In this document: in pieces, positions 52,916 to 63,774 of the stretch
Layout of the letters: each line of letters starts with the position of its first letter
Numbering within the stretch: position 1 is the stretch's first letter
Assembly (NCBI GenBank): GCA_023548195.1
Contig: JAJHZJ010000311.1
Location: forward strand, 1,875,836 to 1,939,835
DNA from: Bettongia penicillata ogilbyi
Taxonomy: Eukaryota > Chordata > Mammalia > Diprotodontia > Potoroidae
DNA: 64,000 bases
Direction of reading: 5' to 3'
Program-made: the position numbers and the translations under genes
Notes under the pieces: generated by a model
Seen by the model: the letters and a program-made list of their open reading frames with translations, nothing else
Told to the model about the DNA's origin: nothing
The model's database searches: none

Positions 52916-53209
52916 GTTCCCTTTTCTTACTTTTTACCTAGTAATGGGCACTCAGTAAATGAATACTTAATTGAAGTCAACTTTCTAGGTGCTATTTGTG
53001 CTTTGAAACATTCTTTTAAAAGGCCTCTATTAGAAGCTCTCTTTATAACCACTGCATGATGACTCTAACTCCTGCTAAGGGAATTTTCCTTCCATTGACC
53101 TAAGGAGGCAAATCCCAAATGGTCTTTGAAATCACACAATCATCCCTACTTTCAGGTATCTCACTCATACCAATTATAATACCAATATAACAGTTATTAT
53201 AACTAACCA

Positions 53210-53430
53210 ATAACATACCAATTATAATAACTAACATTTACATGGATATTTGTGAACTGCAATATGACTTCCTTACAAGGTAGAGAGTGAACATACTATT
53301 ATTCCCATTTTATAGTGCAGAAATCGAGGTTCAGACTGGTGATGGAATATGTCCATGGTCATGCTGCTTAGGGCGAAAGCTGAAGTTTGAACACATATCT
53401 CCTGATTTCAGATGCAGAACTATTCAGAGA
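53210..53430 (-). repeat. MIR-like, antisense
   Basis: TAATAACTAACATTTACATGG, CCCATTTTATAGTGCAGAAATCG, GAAGTTTGAACACATATC. The adjoining 53170-53215 has short tandem ATACCAATTATAAT repeats. Confidence 0.6.
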
Positions 53431-53665
53431 CACTTTAGTAGAGTCTTGAACTTGGAGAGAGGAAGAACTGGGCTCAGATCCTATCTCTGACACTTACTAA
53501 CTGTGTATTGATGGGCATGTCACTTAATTTCTCTAGTACTTAGATTTCTCGTCTATAAAATGGGGATAATATTTTACAGGATTATGAGGCTCGGCTGAGA
53601 TAATACATGTGACATGTTATATATAAGGCACAATATAGATCCAAGCTATTCTTATTAATAACCAC
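53430..53665 (+). repeat. SINE
   Basis: GAACTGGGCTCAGATCC, CTCTGACACTTACTAACTGTG, GTCACTTAATTTCTC, AAAATGGGGATAATATT. Confidence 0.7.
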
Positions 53666-53739
53666 ATAGCTTCCCTTTCTGATGCCTTCTGCGTGAAAGA
53701 CGATGCCAGAGTTTGGGCTTTCAACTTAATGTAATGTAA

Positions 53740-53960
53740 GGGTTTGAAAGGGCACTAGACTTAGAGGCACGCAGATCTGCATTCAAAGTCTGACTGACAT
53801 TTGCCAGTTGTGTAACTATGGGCAGATCACAACTTCTCGAAGTTTCTTCATCTGTAAAATAAGACTAATAATACTTGCCCTACAAATCCCACAGGCATAT
53901 TATGAAGAAAGTGTTTCAAATCTTAAATCCTATCAATATGTGAATTGTTATTATCAATAA
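53740..53960 (+). repeat. SINE
   Basis: AAAGGGCACTAGACTTAG, GCATTCAAAGTCTGACTG, TTTGCCAGTTGTGTAAC, CATCTGTAAAATAAGAC. Confidence 0.7.
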
Positions 53961-54349
53961 TTGGCTAGGTCTAATTAAATCAGAAATGAGAAACAAGACT
54001 TGGAGGAATCTTCCTGCACAATGCATCCTTCCCAGAGTTCATGGCGTGGAGAATTGAGTCTTGAGAAATGGAATGCAGCTAGAAAAATCCATATTTGCTT
54101 TCTACAGGGCCAAAGACACAACTGAGGACATCTGGAGAAGACAAAGTGTAATAAACTCAAGTCAAACACAAAAAAATAGCATTGATCGATTCTGAGAGCA
54201 AGACTCCATCAGCAAACCTTAATGCTCTGTGATTGTGACCAAGAAAAATAGTTTTAAAGGCTTGATCTACAACAGCCCCTGCCTCTCACCCAATGCATAC
54301 ACCACTTCCCAGATGCAGGCACAGTAGTACCAGCATACTTTAATTTACA

Positions 54350-54770
54350 AGATAGTTGAACTCTTAGATGTTTTCTACTTCCAGAGAAAGAGATGACAAG
54401 TGAAAACATGAATAATACAACCCATATATGTGAATGAGTATATATGTGTATGTTTATAGAATCTATATATGCGTACATACATGCAAAAGCATGTGTGTAC
54501 ATGTGTGTGCATGTGCATATATGTATATGTGCATATACATATACATACATGTAATGAAACCCTAGAAGGAAGCAAAGAAAAAGGAAGGAAACAAAGAAAA
54601 TCTGGGTAACTTTGAAAACAATGTGTAATATTTATTATATGGGTTTTCTTGAAATGGAAATTGTTTTATATTGGATCCCTTCTAACGTTCTTCTGTGTAC
54701 ATGGAAATGACTTTTTTTCTTTTTGTATTTAAGTTCAAAATGAAGAAAAGATTTATCCAAAAAACCCTCA
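54350..54770 (+). repeat. L1-type 3'UTR remnant with microsatellite
   Basis: CTACTTCCAGAGAAAGAGATG is the same phrase as L1 3'UTR at 6262-6282. It is followed by a TA/TG/CA microsatellite (54425-54552) and GAAATGGAAATTGTTTTATATTGG, ending in an A-rich run near 54760. Old. Just after it is the palindrome AAGTTGCGTGCAACTT (54810-54825). Confidence 0.6.
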
Positions 54771-54829
54771 CTGACTTACACTAAACAATAAGATAGTTGC
54801 ACTCTTGAAAAGTTGCGTGCAACTTGAAT

Positions 54830-55325
54830 TTTTGTAAAGGATCTGACCTTCCTGTCTACTTAAACGATTTCCCCACCCCCAAAGAGACCTTATCTTCAGT
54901 TAATAACATTCCCTAATACTCTGGTCTTTTGATGTGAGTTTCTCTGCCTCTCAGTCCTTTCATCAAGGAGCTAGTAGTATTTAAAATGCAGCAGTGCTCT
55001 TCGAAGTGAGAGTCTTGCATGTCCAAGTGACCATTTAGAGGATGGGAAGTTGGGTCTCATCCCACCCTCGCCAAGTCAGCCAATGTGGGGCTTGTCTCCA
55101 ACACAACCACACTACTGTTTTTACCCCTGGTAGCCTAACACCACCTCCCAACCCCTTCCTAAGTCTACCCCCTCTGCTGCTTCTGCCCTCCTTTGCCTGG
55201 CTCTGGACTCCAGGACAGTGGCTTGTAAAAAAGCTCTACCCAACTCCCCTTTTCATTTTCAGTGGGATACAATGAGTTACATGGGGAGAGCGGACATGGC
55301 TATGTTGCAATCTATACCATAGATC
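54830..55325. other. Unclassified DNA
   Basis: No feature recognised. The frame at 55042-55275 shows no domain. Confidence 0.4.
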
Positions 55326-55517
55326 CCATGATACCACTGGTGTCAAACTCAAATAGTAATGGGGGCCATATATTGACTTGGAAAACGACACATTAATATC
55401 ATCTATGTTTTATTGTATTGATATTTATTTTATTAAATACTTCTCAATTATATTTTAATCTGGTTTTGGCTATACATAGGAGTGTTGTGGGACACATGCA
55501 AACCACTTGCCATGTTG
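55326..55517. mobile_element. OposCharlie1-like hAT MITE
   Basis: Starts CCACTGGTGTCAAACTC (55334), with GGGGGCCATATATTGACTTGG, an AT-rich middle and a GGAGTGTTGTGGGACACATGC 3' part. This matches my recollection of the OC1 (OposCharlie1) nonautonomous hAT element. Possible TSDs are CCATGATA (55326-55333) and CCATGTTG (55510-55517), only 6 of 8. Confidence 0.6.
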
Positions 55518-55689
55518 TTTGATGCTTTTGCATTAAACTATCTTCTTTCCACCATCAGCCCCAAACTACTTCTTGCAAATTTTCTTTTTACTGTGGAGGG
55601 CACCAAAGGACATCCACTTACTCAGACTGGTAACCTCAGGGTCCTCCTCTTCTGCTTGATTTCTCATTCCACATTTCAGTACTTTTGCA

Positions 55690-55895
55690 AAGTGCTCTAA
55701 CTCATTTGATCCTCACAATCTTAGGAAATAGGCATTATTATTATCATCCCCATTTTATAGATGGGAAAAATTAAGGAATACAGTGATTAAACAACTTACT
55801 TGGGTCACATAGCTAGTAAGTATCTAAGGTCAGATTTAAACTCAGCTTTTCCTGACCCCAAAACCAGAGCTCTATCTATTGAACCACTTGGCTGT
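55690..55895 (-). repeat. MIR-like, antisense
   Basis: GCAAAGTGCTCTAACTCATTTG, TCCCCATTTTATAGATGGG, GGTCACATAGCTAGTAAG, GAGCTCTATCTATTGAACC. Confidence 0.8.
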
Positions 55896-55899
55896 CTCT

Positions 55900-56190
55900 A
55901 ATTTGTTGATTGCTACCTCCACAACATCTCTTTCATCCAACGACTTCTCTCTGTGCACAAGGTCAAGTTCACATCTTAATCATTTCTCATCTTGACAGTT
56001 GTGATACCTTCTAATTGGTTTGCCTTCCTCAGTTCTCTCCTTTCTCCAATCCATCCTCCATACAACTATCAAAATTGCTTTCTTAACAGGTAGGTCTAAC
56101 TATGTCACTCCCCTACTCAAAAATCTCCAGTGATTTTTTATTGACTCTAGGATCAAATATAATTCATCTTTATGTCATCCCTTTCTTATT
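55900..56190 (+). repeat. L2 LINE 3' region
   Basis: GCTACCTCCACAACATCTC, CAATCCATCCTCCATACAAC, GTCACTCCCCTACTCAAAAATC, CTAGGATCAAATATAATTC. Confidence 0.75.
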
Positions 56191-56214
56191 TCTAATTTTT
56201 AAATTATTAGTACA

Positions 56215-57860
56215 ATAGTAAGGTGTACAATTGATAAAACATTATACATATGAAAAGAAATAGGGATGGTAGGGAAATAGTACTTCCAGATCTTAAACTG
56301 GAAAGCAGCAGTCTTCAAAAACATCTGGTATTGGTTAAAGCATAGAGAACAGATTAGACAAAAGAGATTCGAAAATTACAAACTCAATAACTCAGTGTTG
56401 AATAAGGTGGATAAAGTATAGGAAAAAAATCTCCTTAATGGATTAAAATGCTAGGAAATCAGTAAAACATTCTGGCAGAAATTAGGCTTAGACCAACACC
56501 TTACACTATGTTCCACAATAAATCCAAATGGATATATGACTGTAATATTAAAGATCATACTTTAAAAACTTAGAAGAGAAAGAGATCATATACTTCACAC
56601 AGCAATGAGTAGGGGGTGTATTCTTAAACAATCAAGAGAGAGAGGCAATTACAAAAGATTACTTTTAGATAACTTTGATTACTTTAAACTGCGAAGTTCC
56701 TGCACAGACAACATTAATGTACTTATGATAAGAATAGAAGTGGTCAAACTGGAAAAAAAATGTACAAAATTTCTCTGATAAAAGCTTGGTATCCAACACA
56801 TATAGACAATTAATAAAAATACAGAAGACAGAGTCATTCTCTAATAAATTTGTGATCAAAGGTTATCAACAAATAATTCTAAAAAATCCCTGCAAAATGC
56901 AACCACATGAAAAAAATGCTACAAATCACTAATAATAAGAGAAATACAGATCAAAATAACCCTGAGCTTTCATCTTATACCTTGCAAATTGGCAAAAATG
57001 AAAAAAAAATAGTAATGGTGAATATTGGAGATACTGTAGAGGGATAAGCACAGTAGCACATTGTCGGTAGAACTTAGAATGGTAGAGCTAGTTTGGAAAG
57101 CAATTCAGAATCATGCAAATAAAGTGACTAAAATGCCCATAATCTTTGAACCAGAGATTCTATTACTGGGCTTTACCCCAAGTAAGCCATTGATAATAAA
57201 AAATCTCCATATACTCCAAAATGTTTATAGCAGCACCTTTTGTGATAGCTAAAAACTGGAAACAAAGTAGATGCCCATTGATTGGGTAATGACTAAACAA
57301 ACTGTGGTACATGATTGGAATAGTACTGTGTTATAAAAGTTGTTTGTATGATGAATATAAGGAAGCATTGAAAGCTTTATATGAACTGTTGCAGAATGAA
57401 ATAAGCGGAGTCAAGAAAACATATAAACATTAACTACAACGATATAAACGGAAAGGACCACATCACACCAAAAAATCAAAAGTAAATGTAACAAAATTAT
57501 AGAGACCAAGTAGGACCCAAAGGAAGAGAGATGAGAAGACACCCCCAACCTACCCCTTCATGAAGGTGTTGCATCTAGCATGTTTTCAGACTTTTTCAAT
57601 GTATCAATCAGTTGTATTGACTTTTTTCTCTATAAAAATACTTTTTGTCACATAGGATGAATCTCTGGGAGGGATGGGAGGAAATACGTTGATTTAAAAG
57701 ACAGAAAATATGAGTAAAAATATTTTTTAAAATCATTATACACATATTGGAGGTATGTGCTAAAATTTTTTTACTGATATGAGTTCATGATGGAAAAAGT
57801 TTGGAATCCAAAATTCTAGAGGAAGATGGACCCTGATGTGTTTTTTTTTCATGTTAAATG
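56215..57860 (+). pseudogene. Old L1 ORF2 C-terminal relic and 3'UTR, divergent lineage
   Basis: Begins at about 56260 in ORF2 text equivalent to '[15 protein letters not shown]' of the intact copy (about 17535). It keeps AACTTTGATTACTTTAAACTG (56670; compare 17966), the VWKAIQNHANKVTKMP-like stretch (57090) and the phrase corresponding to '[10 protein letters not shown]' (57268). The 3'UTR follows with no G-rich tract like that of the young L1. Numerous stops. It differs from the other L1 3' ends here and resembles 26795-27065. Confidence 0.75.
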
Positions 57861-57979
57861 AAGAATACTTTTGTTCTGAGAATAACCACCCTTAATTTTC
57901 TGTGCTGTTAGTTCTCATTTCTGAATATTAGTTTTTCCTGGGGGCTGGGAGACAGGAAAGGAGGAAGCTGCCTATATAA

Positions 57980-58180
57980 ATCTTGTATGCAATTTTATCA
58001 TGAAATGTCTCATTTGGAAATACATTTGTAGTATCCCAGCGCTTGAAGGGAACTGAAATGGCCACCCAGGCCACTTTCTTCTCATTAGCATGGGGGTTAA
58101 TATTGCTTTGAAGACCACCAGAGAAATATGTGACATCCTTTTTAGTAAGTCATTCCAATAATGAACAGTTCTGATTATCA
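57980..58180 (+). repeat. Ancient CR1/L3-like fragment (tentative)
   Basis: Distant match to the type of repeat at 40390 (CTTGAAGGGAACTGAAATGG, TAAGTCATTCCAATAATG). Positions 58181-58620 hold nothing recognised. Confidence 0.35.
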
Positions 58181-58624
58181 TTCCCGGGGCTCAGTTGGCA
58201 ACAGGATGGACCATAACGGAGATGTCTGGGGCCTAGATACAGAAAAGAGCCACTTGTGCAGACCAAGCAACTAGGGAAGGCTTCAGAAGTCAGTCGGAGA
58301 AGGTCAATGTAGATGGACAGTATCAGGGAGATCTGAATGCAGGAGTGGGATCTAGCCATTGGTGGCTTGGGTTTCAGAGCAGAATGTTGTCCTTGGAAGA
58401 ATGAGTAATGCAAGGAAGAAGCCTACTCCGGGGGAATTTGTTTTACTGGACAAGGGATCAACATAGAATCTTAGTCCTGGCAGAGACAGGAAGGGAAAAA
58501 AGCAAGAACCCAAGTATCAGGATGGGGGTACTATGCAGGGTTTGGTACCAGTAGAACAAGTCAAGAGTCTACTTATTAGAACTGGGACAAAAAGTCATAA
58601 CATATTTGATATCAAGCTAGCAAT

Positions 58625-58890
58625 CTACTGGGTTAAATCAAGTTAATAAGCATTTATTACACACCTACTTTATTCCAGGCACTATATGGTGATACAAAGA
58701 AAGGCAAAATCCAATTTTTGTCTAATGAGAAAGATAATAGACAAACAACTATGTATAAACAAGCTATATGCAAGATAAATTGGTGAAGGAGTGAAGATAT
58801 CATCAGGAGAAAGGATTGGGGAGGGCTTCTTGCAGAAGCTTGGACTTTAGCTGAGAAGGCAGGGGGAGAGGAGGGACAGTTCTCAACATA
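58625..58890 (-). repeat. L2 3' end, antisense
   Basis: AATAAGCATTTATTACACACC, GCACTATATGGTGATACAAAG, CAAACAACTATGTATAAACAAGC, GGGGAGGGCTTCTTGCAGAAG. Confidence 0.8.
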
Positions 58891-58989
58891 GGCTAGGGTT
58901 TTTTACAGCCATCCTTCTTAGGGACACGGACAGGTCCTAGGGTGAGATGTCCTTAGTTGAGAAGGTTAGAGGAGCTCAAGAGCAGAGAG

Positions 58990-59360
58990 AGGGCAATGAT
59001 ATCACAGCCATGAAGTTATTTTAGTTCTCTTAAAACTCCCTTCTACTGTAGCCTGAGTTTATATCCCCTAGCTCTGTGCTCAGGGAAGATGGAACAAAGC
59101 TATTTACCAACCTCTGTACAGAATTCTATCTCTGCTGCTTCCTACCTATGTAACCTTGGAACAGTCACTTCACCTCAGAGTTTCTTTGAGTAATCAATTT
59201 ATTAATTAGGCTAGATAATAATCAATAAATTGATGGTCAGTGGTTCCTCTAGGTGATCAAAGACAAAACTGTTATCATTCATCCTTTTTAAAGTGAAGGG
59301 TTCAACTAGATGATCTCTGCAGTCCTGGCCAGCTCTACATTTCATGATCCTATGACCTTA
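58990..59360 (+). repeat. SINE/ancient-repeat mosaic, split by a 50-bp palindrome
   Basis: 59110-59185: GAATTCTATCTCTGCTGC and AACCTTGGAACAGTCACTTC, a SINE. 59270-59360: AACTAGATGATCTCTGCAG and CAGCTCTACATTTCATGATCC, a MIR/THER tail. The palindromic block 59191-59240 lies between. Confidence 0.6.
59191..59240. repeat. 50-bp palindromic repeat, copy 1
   Basis: Contains ATCAATTTATT ... AATAAATTGAT (perfect 11-bp complementary ends). Its reverse complement occurs at 62179-62228 with 45 of 50 identical. Not recognised. Confidence 0.75.
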
Positions 59361-59369
59361 GGTGCCTTT

Positions 59370-60045
59370 AAAGGCTCACACTCTAACAGCAGTCAAAGGT
59401 TCTTCTGAAATGCCTACATGGGAAAAGGAAGAATGGTAAAAGGTTAAAGAATCTGATGGATGAAGCTGTTAAAAGAACACTTGCTCTTGGGATACTTTCT
59501 GAAAGAGGCAGATTTGAGAAAGGGAGGTTGAGAGTGGGGGGAGAGGAAGGTTACCTTCAAAGGAAACCAGTCATTTTAGCACCCACAACAGAAAGCAAAA
59601 GACATAGGAGATGTCTAGACAGACATTTAAAGGAGAAAAAATCCTGCTCTCCTAATTCCATTCAGAATTTTCTCCTGCTCTAGTAAAAGCAGGGCTGCTG
59701 CATCTCTAAAAAGGGGCTGAGCCAATATGAGGGGCAAGCTCCTCCTGTTGCTTTTGTATCCTCATTCTAAGCTCTTCTTACCAGAAGTCATTTGACTGGC
59801 ATTCCCTTCTCCCTCCTCTCCATCCGTTATGGATGGTCTGCTTGGGTTCTGGCAACTAAGAGCCATTCATCACCCCCAAATTACTACTTGCTACTTCAGC
59901 TTCCCAAGTTCATTTGATTTTCTTAACCATAATCCCTCACATTGAGAGATGAGGAGGAATTAGGGAAGTTTCTCCATCACTAAAACTGCTTCCTATCTAT
60001 AACTTCTTGTAACCCAAGACAACTTTGGAAGGAAGATATTGTACT
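59370..60045. other. Unclassified DNA
   Basis: No feature recognised. The frame at 59456-59683 has no domain. Confidence 0.4.
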
Positions 60046-60049
60046 GCTA

Positions 60050-60420
60050 TTTTTCATTTTATAGGCCAAGAAACTAAAAATGAGAGAGGTCAACTGATGT
60101 GTTCAAGATCATGGCACAAGTCAGAGATGGAAATGGGCTGAGCTAGAAACCAAGTGTCCCACCTCCTCACCCAGTGGAAAGAGCTGAACTCGAGGCTAGG
60201 AGAGACTTGTCTATGGGGCTAGCTATACAACTGTGGCCAAGTCGCTCCTCTTAGCCTCCATATCCTTGCCTGTATAATGATGGTAATAATGCCTGTACTA
60301 ACTACTCCACCTGGATTATGAAGATCAAAAGAGATAATGCATAAAAAGCACTTTGCATATTTTAAGGAGATATATCAACGTGAGCTATTATTATTATTTT
60401 AATCACCTACCCAATGGAAT
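60050..60420. repeat. Antisense MIR then sense SINE
   Basis: 60050-60175 (-): TTTTATAGGCCAAGAAACTAAAAATG. 60180-60420 (+): GAAAGAGCTGAACTCGAGGC, GGCCAAGTCGCTCCTC, GATTATGAAGATCAAAAGAG. Confidence 0.65.
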
Positions 60421-60514
60421 TGTTGTTGGGAAAATACTTTGTCAATCTTAAGACCTAATAGATAGAAGCCATCTAGAACACCCCACTACTATTTTACAAA
60501 CAAGAAAATAAGTA

Positions 60515-60665
60515 CAAAGGTAGGCAGGCAGGCAGAAAGGAAGGAAAGAGGGAGGGAAGAGGAGAAAGAAAGGAAGGAGGGAGGGGAGGAGAGAGGGAAG
60601 AAAGGAAGGAAGGAAGGAAGGAAGGAAGGAAGGAAGGAAAGAAGGAAGGAAGGGAGGAAGGCATG
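60515..60665. repeat. (GGAA)n/(AGGCAGGC) purine tract, about 150 bp
   Basis: AGGCAGGCAGGCAGAAAGGAAGG, then AAGGAAGGAAGG repeats to 60660, followed by a TA/CA/TG microsatellite at 60677-60745. Reverse-strand Pro/Ser/Phe/Leu frames are artefacts. Confidence 0.95.
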
Positions 60666-60779
60666 ACCCACTAAAATATATGTATCGATATGTGACTACA
60701 CACATGTGTACATATTTAATATGTGTGTGCATATATATATATAATACATGTATAAGTTATTTTTATTAGAGCACACAGT

Positions 60780-61880
60780 TCCCTTTAAAAAAAAGCAAGG
60801 TGAGAAGGACAGGAAGAAAAAGAGCAGGGGTAGGATACTTCATAATTTTAATTTCACTGCATCCTCAGTATTCCGTAGACAGGTTTGGACACACCAAGAA
60901 AGTACTAGAGAGTCCAAAAGAGCAGGGTTGTCACTCCTCGGATGACTATTGAGGTGCAGCTGATTTTCCTTAAGTATTCACTCCTCCATTTCTCCTTCCC
61001 CAGATGTCCTTCCCCCACTAGCCACATGCCAACAGAACTTCCCTCTTTCCTTCCCACCTCATTTTGGCCCCTGGGTTACATTTGCATCAGTCCAGACAGG
61101 TGTTCCCCAACACCTTGCCTCTTAGGACTGGCTCTCATTAAGGCTGCTATGTCTGTTTGATTGAAAAAGGCGTGTCTTCTCTTTAAAGGTCACTCAGCTC
61201 TCCCAAGTTGGGCCCCTCCAGACAGAGTGGCAGGAGCTGCTGCCCGTCTCTCTCTGTCCTCCCTCCTTCATACAGGGAGAGGTCCCTGAAGCAAACATCT
61301 GGAGAAGCTGTCCTTCAGGCTTCATTCCTTTCCTGGGTCTCCCTCACCTACTGAGCTAATTCTCACGCTCAGAACTTTGCAAGGAGTTTTGCAGCTGAAT
61401 GAAATCCTAGGGACTGTATCAATCTAATGGATACATACATGTACCCTGGAGTTTACTATATTCTAGGCAACCAGTTTGCTAGGCTGCTGTTCTTGTCCCT
61501 TCCTCTGGATCTTTCCCCTCTCCTCCTGTGTCCCTTCCATCTCCACGCGCTAAGTCTATGATTCAATGTTTCCAACAATATCAACAAAAACAATAGTAAT
61601 AAAAACTAGTAATACTTAAATATTTAAAAATATTAAAAAATGCTTTCACTAAGTATCTAAAAGATAGGCTTACACTTTGATTCAATTTTTTAAAAAAAAA
61701 GTCAATTTTAGCCACTTTCTCAATAGTTTACTATAAATTAAACTTAAAACTAGGATATTGAGAGGAATTATTATTTTGCTTTTATATTAACAACCATCTA
61801 TTACTTTAGGATTAAGACTTTTTCTCATTATTTCCTCATTCAAGGACCAGCCCTTGTAGGTCAGTCATCCTGTCCCTGAA
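60780..61880. other. Unclassified DNA, with an AT-rich part at 61560-61830
   Basis: No repeat or gene recognised. 61560-61830 is about three-quarters A+T with AATAGTAATAAAAACTAG and TTAAATATTTAAAAATATT. 61180-61330 is GC-richer with CCCGTCTCTCTCTGTCCTCC. Confidence 0.4.
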
Positions 61881-62178
61881 GGACAGGGCTGATAGATGAG
61901 ATTGCCCAAATCCAGGGTGACCCAAGTCATGACAGAGAAAACCAACCAGAGTGGTCTGGGTGGAGATGGATTTCTCTGTCCATTTTGCTGGAAGTGGTTA
62001 AGTCACATGATCAAGCCACATTCTCGGCAGGGGCAGCTGAAGACTTCAAGCTCATCTCCTCATGAAAACGTCCTCCACTCAGAGCTGATTTTCACTTGCC
62101 AGGGGCACCCCCTTTTCCAAAAGTATATGAAGACTTTCAACTGCTCCGTGGTTTTGTCTTTGTTATCTAGAGAAATCA

Positions 62179-62228
62179 TTGATCATCAATTTATTAAATA
62201 TTATCTAGCCTAATTAAGAAATTGATTA
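62179..62228. repeat. 50-bp palindromic repeat, copy 2 (inverted relative to copy 1)
   Basis: Shares TTATCTAGCCTAATTAA and flanking ATCAATTTATT/AAATTGATTA with the reverse complement of 59191-59240. Confidence 0.75.
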
Positions 62229-62279
62229 TTTAAAGAAGCTGTCTCTTGGGTTTTTCATCTGTCACAAGATAAATGAAAT

Positions 62280-62520
62280 AGTAATAATAAGTATAGCCCA
62301 TAAAACTCTCTTAAAAGGTTTATAAAGTGCTCTCCTCATAACAACCCTATTAGGCACAAAGCACAGCTGTTATTATCTTCATTTTTACAGATCAAGCTCA
62401 GAGACATGAAGGCACTTGCCTGTGAACGTACAGCTAGTAAACTGTCCTGCTGGCATTCAGACCTAGGTCTTACAACTGCAGGGGTGGCACTACTTCACAC
62501 CCTACTGTGTGTGGTGAGGG
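62280..62520 (-). repeat. MIR-like, antisense
   Basis: AGTAATAATAAGTATAGCCC, GGTTTATAAAGTGCTCTCC, TTTTTACAGATCAAGCTCAG, GTACAGCTAGTAAACTGTCC. A SINE scrap (+) with GGGCCTGGGTTTGAGCCC follows at 62515-62580. Confidence 0.75.
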
Positions 62521-62589
62521 CCTGGGTTTGAGCCCTGATTCTACCATTATTGGCTGCATGACCATGGGTCCCTGTGCTTACGTCTTTAT

Positions 62590-62860
62590 TTAAAGTATTA
62601 ACTATAATTTCTATAGCACTTTAAAGGTTTACGTATGTTTACGAGTGTTTTTAACAAATTGAATCTCCTTTTCTCCTCACAAAAATCCTGCGAGATAGGT
62701 ACTATTGTTATCCCCATTTTACAGAAAAAGAAACTGAGGCTGAGAGGGATTAAGTGACTCACCCCAAGGTTACAAAGTTCGTAAAGTACCTGAAGTGGCA
62801 TTCGAACTCAGATCTTCCTGATTCCAAGTTCAGTGTTCTATTCACTGCATCACTCATCTA
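62590..62860 (-). repeat. MIR/SINE, antisense
   Basis: AATTTCTATAGCACTTTAAAGG, TATCCCCATTTTACAG, AAAGAAACTGAGGCTGAGAGG, TTCGAACTCAGATCTTCCTG, TTCTATTCACTGCATCAC. A second weak antisense copy lies at 62930-63080. Confidence 0.85.
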
Positions 62861-63089
62861 TGGGATCTATGATCCCCATTAATCTTTAAAGCCCAGCAAC
62901 CTAATGTTTTACTCTTTGATGGAAGAGTTATATGGAAGGAACATTAAAAGGTGTATAATTCAACATTTCATTTCATAGATAGAGAAACAGAAGCCCAAAG
63001 AGATAAAGTCCTATGTGTGAAAAAGTAAGGGACAAAGCCACCTCTGAACTCCAGATTCTCTGACTCCAAAGGAAACTCCAGTGTCCTTT

Positions 63090-63500
63090 TCACAGCCCTG
63101 CCCTTTTCCACCGCTTATTACCATCACTGTGCACCCAGAAGGGGGATATATAGGAATCCAGATCTCTTTGTATCTTTGTCATGGTCAAGAAGATTCATCC
63201 CCTATTGGCCAACTGGCTGGTAAGGAGTTTTTCTGAACCTTGTCGTTGTCATTCTCAGGCAGCAGATGCCGTCTGTCACTTGTTTGATATTTGAAGCCCC
63301 TCCAACTGGTTCAAATCGCCAGGCTTGCCAGCCTGGAGCTGGCTCCTAAATGCCCAAAGTAAGAGACCCAGAGGAGTCTCTAGTCTCTGCCTCAACTTTC
63401 CAACCCCTAGCTAGGAAGAAACTTCTCACTCCTCAATTTCTCAAGGCTATAAGGTGATTTGGAAAGAAATGGTGGAGTCTGATGAGAAGGAATCTTACAG
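63090..63500. other. Unclassified DNA
   Basis: No feature recognised. Confidence 0.4.
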
Positions 63501-63504
63501 AAAT

Positions 63505-63772
63505 ATTTCTCCCTTTCTTTTCCTTCCCTCCCCTCTCTTCTTCTGTCCTCTTCTTTCCTCTCCTCCCTTCTCCTCTCCTCCCCTCTTTTCTCCTTCCCTC
63601 CCCTTTTCCTCTTCTCTCCTTTCCCCTCACCTCCCACTCCTCTCCTCCCTCCTTTTCTTTCATCTCTTCTCTTCACCTTCTCTTCTCTTCACCTTCTCTT
63701 TTCTCCTCCTCTCATCCTTTCCCCCACTCTCTCTCTCTCTCTCCCTCCCTCCCTCTCTTTCTTTCCTTCTTT
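63505..63772. repeat. Long (CT)-rich polypyrimidine tract, about 270 bp
   Basis: The + strand is almost exclusively C and T (CCTTCCCTCCCCTCTCTTCTTC up to (CT)n at 63727-63742), with only a few A or G. The frames read through it on both strands are composition artefacts. Confidence 0.95.
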
Positions 63773-63774
63773 CA

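Noticed and set aside
60448..60732. Reverse frame rich in FLPS repeats
   Set aside because: Translation of the (GGAA)n tract.
61896..62213. 105-aa frame as a host exon
   Set aside because: No domain or convincing splice signals, and its end runs into the 50-bp palindromic repeat.
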